From NCBI GenBank assembly GCA_000226015.1, contig JH153464.1, forward strand, positions 224,841 through 251,655: a DNA stretch of 26,815 bases, read 5' to 3'. The notes beneath the pieces are model-generated. The model did no database searches and was not told the origin of the DNA. It worked only from the letters and a program-made list of their open reading frames with translations. A program made the translations under genes and the position numbers. The stretch comes from Mnemiopsis leidyi (lineage: Eukaryota; Ctenophora; Tentaculata; Lobata; Bolinopsidae). This document shows, in pieces, positions 9,991 through 20,300 of this stretch. The number at the start of each line of letters is the position of its first letter. Positions within the stretch are counted from its first letter, which is position 1.

Positions 9991-10310
9991 TTTTAATGTA
10001 GCACTTAAGATGAAGTAACCCAAGGCTGTTTGAGTTTCAAATTATTTTTAATGGCAACAATTTCATCATTATAACTAAACGCATCTTATTGAAAAGTTCA
10101 TTCCACACATTTTCTGTAGTCTGTGTCAAAATATCCTTATTATGTAACCAATCTATTTCACATTATTTAAAGTATATTTCGTTTTATGTTACTTTGTTCC
10201 AAAGCTGTTTTTGTCACACCATGCTCATTTTCTTTCCCATCTTGTCTGTTTCAGAAAAATTTAGTTCAACATCAAATCCAACATGATCACTTTTTCCTGA
10301 GGGTGAAACA

Positions 10311-13300
10311 ATTCCTACTTAATTGATAAGGTGTTGTTGTTGTCTTCTTGAGAACAAATTCAGTCATGAAAGTTGTATGTTGGATTTCTTTGTATTGTCT
10401 TCTGTAGTTATGATTAATGATAAGACAATTCTTTGAGGATACCCCTATAAATCTTCTAGTCTGTTTAGTTGTACAAAACTGTTTAAAAGCTTGCAGTCAC
10501 AATTTCCTAAATGATGTGTATAAACGTGATATAAACATGATAAAAGTGCAGAATAATTGAATTTCAAATTATTTGTCTTAAAATAACTCCGATACCTATG
10601 GTGGTTTGCTAGGATTTCATCCAGATCAAGAGCAAGTCACAAGTGCTCTTGCTTTACTCTCCTGGAGTTCTGTTAAACTGTTGCCCCTATCTTTGTCTTT
10701 GTTCTTCATTTGAGCTGACCACAACTGCTCTCTGGAATTGTGAGAAAGGTGAAGATAAGGCTGGAATCAGGCTTTGTTTATGAATGGGCTGGAAATTGGA
10801 ATTAACCTGCCTGAAACCTGCCCATTGCTGATCTAATCTATCTAATCTATCTTCTTGTTAACAATAATTTGAAGGAAAGAAAATTTGATAAGTTCTATAC
10901 AAATTTTAAAATATGTCCAAAGAATTGGAACAGATAACAAGTATCTATTGAAAGGACTTTGACAACTTTTTACTCTGGAGAGTTTCTTTTACTTACCTTT
11001 TACCTTTTATCAGTAGGTTAAAATCAGCTTTCAATTCATCAAATGATGTGGCTGCAGTCCGACAAAGGTTCATACAAAGTTATGAATTATTTCAACTAAC
11101 AAGCCGAAAAGTATGAACAGTCCTTTAATGAACACAATTTACACTCGTGTCCATTCAAATATCTGCTCCGTACACTTCATGTACCTTGGTTGATCCTTCA
11201 GCCCAGCCACAACTACATAACACACCCGTTACAAATCAGTGCACACCTCTGGGAGTTTACCTTGCTCGAAATGAGGACAACCACATTCAACAGTCCTTTA
11301 AAGTATTTGAATTTGAATTTGAATATCAAATTTGTGACACAATACAGTATAATGGTAATAAGTTAATAATTTAAAATATATAAAGTGAAGCAATTAGTAA
11401 ATGTGCCACAGGATGCCACCTGGAAGAATCCAGTTCTTTTGTCGGGGCACCCTATCTAAGGCCAAACAAAGGATATAGTAATCATATAAACGAAAGAACA
11501 ACCAGCAAATGACAAAAACATTCCTTTATTCTAAGTAGTCTGATTCATTTCTGTTACTGAAAACACGTTAATTTTTCTTGTCTATTCAGCTCATAAGAAT
11601 TGAGTTTTTGGTATGCTTTGAAGCGATTCTGAAATTTGCAGACAATTGAATTTATTCCCAACATACTACAATCAGCCACAATATTGGCTTACGCCTTACA
11701 TTACTCATTACTCACTAATTCATCGAAACATACAAAAACGTTGGTCACTTGGGAACCATGCGACCTGCAAACAGTGAAGATACAACTTAAAATTGCCATT
11801 TCCACCTGCTCCGAAGATGCCAGTCAACCCCATCGTCCTAAGACTTGTAACATGTTTGTGTACACTTTTTTCTTGTCCAGTTCACTGTTCAGTATGACTT
11901 AGTTTGTTTTATGTATCTCTTTTAATTTCACATCAGTATTTCCAGATGTTTTTCTTTGAGCTGTGTGATTTCTTGAAACACTACTAAATTACAAAAATAC
12001 AAAGTACTAAGTGCAGATTATGATTTGGTTTTCTTGTCTATTCAGCTCAACGAAAATATCACTTGCAATTTAAGCCATTAAGCAAGTTAAAGCCTTTCAC
12101 CTTGGCTACTATTTCTGATGTACATAAGCACTTTGTAATCAGCAATGATGATTGGATACTAAGTTAGGTTCAGGTGGCACGCTTTCCCTCCTAAACCTAT
12201 AATCCATATTGCATTTCAGAAATTTAAGATTTACACAGTAACAGTGTTTCCAAGTGTCCTGGCCTTAAAATAGTGTTAAAGAATTTACAAGGCTTTTAAA
12301 CCTTTCAACTATTTCAACATTACAAATAATACAAGTTTATTGAATCCAGTATGTCAAATCAATTAATTGAAATTAGGATAAGACGGTCCTAAGTCGTTAA
12401 CATAATGGACATCACAGATTGACTTGATAAATAACTTAATAGTGAATATACGATAAGACTTAGATCGCATTCTATGTGCCATGGGAAAATCATCATTGCT
12501 AAATATCTGATGTATTTGTGTAGTTTCCAATTTTACTAATAAGTAAATAACTAACAGTATATGACTAATAGTATAAAGAGATTGGCCGGCCTCCTTTACA
12601 CGTTGTCACATATTTACAAATGCCCAAAATTCCTTCCTGTTAACTGCTCAAATGGCAATGTGGCCTATGTTTGGGCTAGATCATGTTATGGTCAAGCCAA
12701 GATTTGCAAGATCTACCTCGAGAAAGATTTTCATGTGCCGGTTTCCATGGCAGGGAAGTCGTTACCATGTCAAAACCACCACAACCTGACTCGGAAAGAT
12801 TAAGGCGGCAATATTTGCTAAACCAGCACACTGGGGAACAGTTTTATAAACTAATGGTTCAGAAGAATCTTGGGCAAGCAACTTTGATGGAACATCTTTT
12901 CACGTAACTTTAGAGGGTAGCCCATGCTGGCTACTCTGTTAATGCTGCTGCTTTATAAATCCTGATTCTTAATACTTTGAAGTCAACCTTTGAGTGTAAG
13001 GCTGTTATAAGTCGCCTGTTTTGAGGCAGCCATACTTTTGTTATTTACCAAAGAGCTCTTTAAGTAGGAAAACTAGTTTCGCTGGTAAATCTTGACACAG
13101 CATGTATGATCGTTTTGTCCTTTCGAACGTACATCTGATCCAGTGGTAGCTTCAAACTTACATCGTTACAGTGCACTTATACCTTTCCTCGGCTGTATTG
13201 TATCAAGGTGCCAAAATCTAACTTGGTAACTGTTTTTAAACTTCTTTTTAAACTTCTATAGCACTGAGTATTACTGAACAACATTACTTGATATACAAGA

Positions 13301-14240
13301 TTTTTTGTAACACTGAATTGCTTCATATGTTTTGAACTTTTCAGAAGCTTAACCCCACAGCAAGTGGCAATCTTCTGTGTTGCAGGTTGGTCACGTGAAC
13401 ACTAAACGGCCACTCAACACGGGTATAAAATGGTTTAATGTTTATCATGGTTAAGCTACTTGTATGTCCATATATATCCTAATTATAGTAGAACATTAGA
13501 AATCTGTAGACATACTTCTGTGTAATACGATACACCCGATGCTGGCATTTGGCCAAAATTCTTACTTATACAGCACATTCTAAAAGTACCCACTACTCAG
13601 TAGATAATGTATGATAGAATGTCCGTGTATAAAGGCTTCATTAACTGCTTTAATTATCGTTGTCTATATTTAGCCATAGAGGATGATCCGACGTCGCCGG
13701 TAACCTTGGATTTTCATAGTTTTTATATAGTCTGTTAGTCCGCTCAACACTTCTTAAGTCCGCTCTAAACTTCAGTCAAAGAATGATTTTCGGTATAACA
13801 TGATGACTTTGATATGAAGGATTTCATGCATCGTTGGATGTATTATGGGTACGTAAAAGTCGCCTTCATGCTGTATATAATGAGAGATTACGAATATAGA
13901 ATATTTCCGGATATCAAACTACGTATTGTCAGGAACACGCTTCGTCTAACATGTTTTATGTGAGATGTATAGCGCGCTTATGTTAATACGTACTCACGTG
14001 CGCGTAATCATATTTTAATAATTTAGTCATATTTTAATTTAATTCTAAAAAGGTATATTTATTTGAAAATATGATGCATATGATAATATTCAACCGCTGG
14101 AAAAGTCCTTTCTCGATTTTTGCTTATTAGATGAGTTGCAGCATTTATTTTGTTCCTTATTGAATTACTCGTTCACTCGAAATCGTATTTGTTAAGTAGT
14201 CGTACATTGTTTACTTTTCAATAATTACCACTGTTTTAGG
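10311..14240. other. Gene-poor intergenic region, almost 4 kb
   Basis: The first few hundred bases may still belong to the LINE endonuclease region. They hold the hairpin CAAGAGCA/TGCTCTTG at 10627-10651. A 21-bp direct repeat occurs at 11573-11593 and 12029-12049. The plus-strand frame at 12683-12907 has a charged, protein-like end (DSERLRRQYLLNQHTGEQFY) but no start, splice context or family I recognise. I support no gene here. The right-hand end should include the NRBP promoter. Confidence 0.45.
11573..12049. repeat. Pair of exact 21-bp direct repeats, 456 bp apart
   Basis: The sequence tcttgtctattcagctca with three more T in front occurs at 11573-11593 and 12029-12049. Flanks on either side do not match, so this is not a longer duplication. 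It could be a target-site duplication around an unrecognised insertion, or chance reuse of a pyrimidine-rich, acceptor-like stretch. Confidence 0.7.
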
Positions 14241-14321
14241 TTCCACGTCTGAGTATATGAGCTATTTAACACAATCAAGTGTACCACTAACAGCACTGTT
14301 CAATATCACAAAGGTAAGACG
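14240..14321 (+). promoter_or_regulatory. Possible 5' UTR exon of NRBP preceded by an acceptor-like site
   Basis: The stretch cactgttttag ending at 14239 looks like a 3' splice site 82 bp upstream of the NRBP start codon. It could mark a spliced 5' UTR or a spliced-leader trans-splicing site, as used by some invertebrates. No promoter motif is clear upstream, so this is inference from one short signal. Confidence 0.3.
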
Positions 14322-17300
14322 ATGAAACAAGACAGTATTGAAGAAAGTGACATTCCAAGTGATACAGATGAGTACGTCGATCAGAGTCCGGACGGACGTT
14401 GGTTTCGCAGAGACGACACAGTAAGTACACGTCATTAAACAACTATCTGGTGGAAACGTCGCTTGCACGTGACCCTTTCTGCTTCAGAGATGACCTTGCA
14501 GAAAACTTAATAGGACAAATTAGGTGTATGTGCACATATCGGGTGACAACGTAACTTCAGCAATGAAGGTTTTCTTCTTATCTTGATGATCCTCCTATAA
14601 ATAAGATTTGTAATCACGGCCCTTAAACATGATGCACGACGCAGGTACAAGCACAAGGTATAGGCGGCCTGACACGCAGCTTTAAAGCGATAGACATGGA
14701 GGAAGGGAAGGAGGTTGTGTGGAACGAGATTGAGATAAGTCAGGAGATGCACTCTCTGATAAGACGAGACTCTAGCAAGGAGGCCATGGAGGCTATCTTG
14801 AAGATATTCAAGAGGATAGAACATGTGAACTTGATCAAGTACAGTGGATACTGGATACATGACTCAGCGGAGGATGGGATGTTCAAGATAGTCTACATTA
14901 CTGAGTACACCATGGCAGGAACCCTGCGCAGCTTTCTCAGGAGGAGCAAGTTCAATAAGAAAAAAATTGGAGCTAAGGTTTGTCTCATCATTATTTTCCA
15001 ATTAGTAGTAACTACTAATTAGACAGCATTGTTAAAAGATTGTTTCAAACTAATTGTGCTTTGGTTTTCCTCTAGAAACTTACTGTTAACTTCCTCTAAA
15101 CTTACTGTTAACTTCCTCTAAACTTACTGTTAACTTCCTCTAAACTTACTGTTAACTTCCTCTAAACTTACTGTTAACTTCCTCTAAACTTACTGTTAAC
15201 TTCCTCTAAACTTACTGTTAACTTCCTCTAAACTAACTGTTAACTTCCTCTAAACTTACTGTTAACTTCCTCTAAACTTACTGTTAACTTCCTCTAAACT
15301 TACTGTTAACTTCCTCTAAACTTACTGTTAACTTCCTCGTAAACTTACTGNNNNNNNNNNNNNTTACTGTTAACTTCCTCTAAAACTTACTGTTAACTTC
15401 CTCTAAACTTACTGTTAACTTCCTCTAAAATTACTGTTAACTTCCTCTAAACTTACTGTTAACTTCCTCTAAACTTACTGTTAACTTCCTCTAAACTTAC
15501 TGTTAACTTCCTCTAAACTTACTGTTAACTTCCTCTAAACTTACTGTTAACTTCCTCTAAACTTACTGTTAACTTCCTCTAAACTTACTGTTAACTTCCT
15601 CTAAACTTACTGTGAACTTCCTGACTGTTTTAGGTGTGGAGAAGATGGTGCAGACAAATTCTCAGAGCTATAGAGTAAGTCGTGCACCTTCTTTTGTGAT
15701 CATTTCCTTTTAAATGAACTGAATAAGAATCGATTGTCTGGGATTTTATTTGGTGTGAAACCAATACGCCGATAATTCGAAAATGATTCATAAGATATCT
15801 GAGTTAAATGTAAATGATAGAGATTGTTATAGTAATATGTTTATCACATAAGACTTGCTACTGCTTTGATCTTCATTAAAGTTAATACTCGCCCAATTAT
15901 TTATTTCTCTATTTTATGTTTATTGATTATCCGAGAACTAGAATTCCCCCGAGTCTGTCAACCTTGTTTCATAACACCCTCTTACTATAAACCCATATAC
16001 CTTCTTGCTATAGACCTAAGCCCTGCTTTTCACGGAACCTATGTGATACTCACCTAAACCTACACAAGCGGGAGTAGTGTCACTGTTAAAGGTGGTATCC
16101 TCAGTACAGGTGACAGTGTCACTGCCTTTCAGTAGGAACTCATCTTCACATGTCACTGTCAGTTCTGTTCCTGTGTCTACCGGGAATGTAGTTTCTGTTC
16201 TGATGTTGTTCCAGGCTGGGTCCAGGCCAGTGCATACTGTGGAGTGTGAATGTAAGATAAGCATATATCAAATAGAACTGTTTACCATTAATGTGTCAAT
16301 TTTATCACGTGGTTCCATTATTTATTAAAGCGCGGGAAAGAGTATTGTGGATAGATAGATAAATATGTAGATAGATAAATAGATAGCTATATATATGTAG
16401 CTCTTCGTTTGGTTTTAAGTCCAATGACTTAATTAAGATTATAATAATTGTCAGAAAGAATGTATCTTTATGATTTATCTGTCATCTATAGTAAGTCATC
16501 TATAGTATAGTAAGTCAAGCAATATAGCTGTATGTTCATTACCTATCGCGCATCTGTAGTGGGTGCTGACTTTATCTTCTTTATTGTTAGCTCTAAATCT
16601 CATTCCTGTCATGGTACTCCTCATTTTACATGTTTGATCTTCTTGGCTGTCTTCATAGATCCAGGTTACTTCCAGAACACCCTCGAACCAGATCTGTAGT
16701 TGTGTAGTTGTCTTCAGGAAAGTTAGGTCACCAGCTCTCTGGAGGAACCCCATCGTGGCTTGTTCTTCTATGCTGAAGTCTTTATCAACACAAAACTGAG
16801 CCCTTATCATTGTCGATGTGACCCAGAAAAAGCTCCCACCTAATATGCTCCATCTGATATCGTTACTTCCATCTATCTTCTTATCAGTTCTTATCTGGAA
16901 CTTCTTTCCCTCCTTTATCTCACTGATAATTGTCCACTTGTCTGCTGGTACTGGTATCCACTCACTGTAAGTCGTCCCTGCGTTTTAACTCGTCAGTTTG
17001 TCAGTCAATCAGTTTAACAAAGCTAAAAATGTTTGGCTAAATTTATCTAACACCGGTCATGATGTTTTCATCTTTACCGATTATCCATGTCAATAACGAC
17101 GGTTAACTCGTAACATCACTATTAACTTACCCTCAATGTAGCTCGGCAAGCTCACCAACGGTAACATTAACATCGTCACAGAAACCTGTATCCTTAACAT
17201 AGCTTATATGACCTGGGGTGATGAGGAGGAGAGATTGTTTGTTCTTTGTAAGTGTGCAAGGGGAAAATTTTCTTCAAGTGAAAAATCGCGTACGATAAAG

Positions 17301-20300
17301 AATGATGTTTAGAAATCTGTCATCAATATCTCCCACGTCGAACTTAGCCAACCATAAGACCAGGGGCGTAGCTAGGATATTTGGAAGGGGGATCCCACAT
17401 CGGGGAGCCAGCTGGTGATCACAGTGGGTAGAATAGCGCAGCCCCCAACGGGGTCCAGGGGCAGAGCTCTGAGCTTAGGAGGCGAAGCTTCCAAAAAATT
17501 TTAGGAAATCTTGACTACGGGAGGCAATTTTACAGAGAAGAAATGGTAAGATAGGAGGTGTAAGTCCAGGCAAAAGCATTGTCCTTCCAATAGTGCTGTA
17601 ACAGGTCTCTAACATGAAATTATGTGTTTCAATCGATCATAGAATAAGATAGAGCCTTCCAAAGAAATAGAAATAATTTGATCGTAGCTTAGAGCTTTAA
17701 TCATTACCATCAAGATATTTTTGACTTTGCATCAGCATGTACTCAATTAAACTGCAACATTAAGATATGAATTGAATGATTTATGAATGACATTGTATGA
17801 TAAACAGAACGATTATTGCAAATACGATGAAGAGCTACAGAGATCTGACTAACAGTCGTACTAACTAAGATGCCAGATGGATCCTTGCCTAATACTGAAC
17901 AGCCTTAAAAATATTTTCTAAATTCTCATTTTAAAAAGGGGGATCCTGGGATCCAATGGATCCCCCTGGCTACGCCCCTGCACAAGATCCACTTCTTTGT
18001 AACCATTTTAAATTCATCGTTTAAACAAATATAAGCGAATTAACAAAAATTGACTTCACCGCAAATGCAGAACTTCGATTCAGTAAAAGAGCAATACTAC
18101 TGAAGTCTTTTCACTTGAACAAATCAAAAATAACTCCCAATAGCGAGGTGCAAATCGTTAGAAACAAAAGCCAAAGAAGAACTGCAAGTTTCAGCCGTGA
18201 ACTCCGATTATACAAAAACTCCATCATCCAAGACACTATTCAGTAAACCCTTCAGTCGGCAGAACCAGCAGTACTAGCAACAACGGAGTGGTCCACAACG
18301 TGACAAATCGCAAGAATTTCATAACGAGAAATCCAAAGTCATTACGAACGTGTAATTAGAGTGGCTGACAAATGCTCTGCAGTCTTTTACAATGCCACAA
18401 CAACACTCCTTAAGGCTTATAGACACAAAAACGGTCGGACCTTTCGAAAAATTGCGCTATTATAAGGAAATTACGGTCAGAAAGAAACCGATCAGAGGAT
18501 AATTTCGCCCCCCGCTACTTATAGCATGTCGGAATCAGCAGGTTTTTTTCGAGTCTTTCAACCATTGGCTGAAAGACAACCTTTTCTCGTCACGAGTGAC
18601 GAGAGAGAGACTCGAAGTAGATTATACAAATAAATACCGGTAATTTCCAGAACGATTTTATGTTTGGGTATCCGCAGTTTTATTTGTAAATGAAAACTTA
18701 AATATGGCCTCTCCCAAACAGTTGTCCCGCTAAAGAGAGAGAGAGAGCCATCTGCGCAGCATGCAGCCTGTTGACGAGGTCACGTGACCCTCCCTCAGTC
18801 AGGGGACAACCTGATCGGGCACAGCTGATCACGTGACCCGCTGAGGTCCGTACGTTCTGTTTGTGAAAGGAGTTTCAAGTATGGTCGCTTAAACACTAGG
18901 TACGCAATAGTTGCGGTACACTTCGGGTTAGAAAGAATAATTGCGCGAACTTTTTTAAAATTGTGAAGCCGTTCGCCTAATTTCATGATAATTCCTTTGA
19001 ACAGTTCATTGAACTCAATTAGTGGTCGATTGCCTGGGATTTATTCGGCGTGAGACAACACCTCGATAATTTGGAAATGGTTTATGAGATATCTGTGTTA
19101 AATGTCGATGTTTCTACATTGATAGAGATTGTCCTGGTAATATGTTTACCACAGTCCGCAGAGGACTTGTCGCTTCTTTGATTAACATTAAAGTTAATGA
19201 CCGCTTAATTTATTTCTCTACTTCATTCTTAATTAAGATTAAAGTTAATGCTCGCGTCTTAATTTATTCATTACTCTAAGGTTCTTCGAGAATTTATGTT
19301 CTCCCGAGTCTGTCATCTTTGTTTCATAACACCCTCTTACTATAAACCCATATACCTACTTGTTATAGACCTAAGCCCTGCTTTTAACGGAATCTATGTG
19401 ATACTCACCTAAACCTACACAAGCGGGAGTAGTGTCACTGTTAAAGAAGGTATCCTCAGTACAGGTGACAGTGTCACTGCCGCGCGGTAGGAACTCATCT
19501 TCACATGTCAATGTCAGTTCTGTTCCTGTGTCTACCGGGAATGCAGTTTCTGTTCTGAGGTGGTTCCAGGCTGGGTCCAGGCCAGTGCACTGTTGCAAAT
19601 CTGAGGAGTGGTTATCGTGGATAGGAATTATTCACAGTGGAAGTTTTGTATGAGTAAGAACCTGAGCAGACCAGAGCACACTGTGGAGTGTGAATGTTAG
19701 ATTAGCATCGAAATCCAAGTGTTTATCATAAATTGTCAACCTCATCTTTAATTTTATATTAGTTACACTTAAGTTTTTCTGTATCTGAATGATTACATTT
19801 CAGTTCAACGACTTAAAACGAATAAAACTTGGCTAAAGGAATGTATCTATATTTATGTATGTATATTGTTGTATCTACATTTGTCGAATAGAACACACAG
19901 TATACAAGCCATGTAACTACTAACTGTAGGTACATTACCTATCTCGTATCTGTAGTGAGTGCTGACTTTGTCTTCTATATTGGAAAGTGTAAATCTCATT
20001 CCTGTCATGGTACTCCTCATTTTACATGTTTGATCTTCTCTGTTGTCTTCATAGATCCAGGTTACTTCCAAAACACCCTCGAACCAGATCTGTAGTTGTG
20101 TAGCTGTCTTCAGGAAAGTTAGATCACCAGCTCTCTGGAGGAACCCCATGGTGTCTAGTTCTTCACTGTTGAAGACTTTAATAACACAATACTGAGCTCC
20201 TATCATTGTCGATGTGACCCAGAAAAAGCTAGCTCCAGCAAGACTAAGAGTCCATCTGATATCATTACTTCCATCTATCTTCTTATCAGTTCTTATCTGG

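Larger units (their letters stand above)
7390..10310 (-). mobile_element. Decayed LINE-type (non-LTR) retrotransposon, interrupted
   Basis: Peptide remnants with many stops and frameshifts occur on the minus strand in the order expected for a LINE ORF2. At 10241-10297 there is the end of an APE endonuclease (GKSDHVGFDVELNF). At about 10000-10180 lies the endonuclease-RT linker (DWLHNKDILTQTTENVWNEL, then LKLKQPWVTSS). A DGLLTKDNIE-like patch lies near 9840. At about 8890-9180 are RT motifs RPVSLTSIVSKL, VRKHMLIHISHKIDPNQ and GKSCLSDLLESIDNV. At about 7395-7640 is the C-terminal region (FTWKQNIQSCMSKTNNMIAR and VQQRFTRLLDGIVTLPCSDR). The style resembles the Jockey/CR1/L2 superfamily. The RT catalytic YADD block was not found; DNA around 7780-8510 seems to be an insertion. 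The element is dead. Confidence 0.75.
15710..17210 (-). repeat. Tandem segmental duplication, copy A
   Basis: Similarity to copy B begins about 40 bp after NRBP exon 3 (atcgattgtctgggatttta versus gtcgattgcctgggattta), continues through flank and introns, and covers the whole of gene A. Non-coding parts are diverged but clearly alignable, so whole genomic units were duplicated, not spliced copies. Confidence 0.85.

Noticed and set aside
12561..12907. Overlapping plus-strand ORFs as a possible gene
   Set aside because: The two overlapping frames cannot both be real, no start or splice context is convincing, and neither shows a family motif; the end is only mildly protein-like.
14507..14860. 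117-codon minus-strand ORF over NRBP exon 2
   Set aside because: It is a shadow of exon 2 coding sequence, which has strong NRBP similarity on the plus strand.
15062..15632. CRISPR-like array or other repeat-spacer system
   Set aside because: Units are contiguous and near-identical with no unique spacers, in a eukaryotic intron: an ordinary minisatellite.
16077..16328. Plus-strand ORF over the sushi exons (also 19432-19653)
   Set aside because: These are mirror frames of the minus-strand sushi modules; the cysteine pattern and splice phases are on the minus strand.
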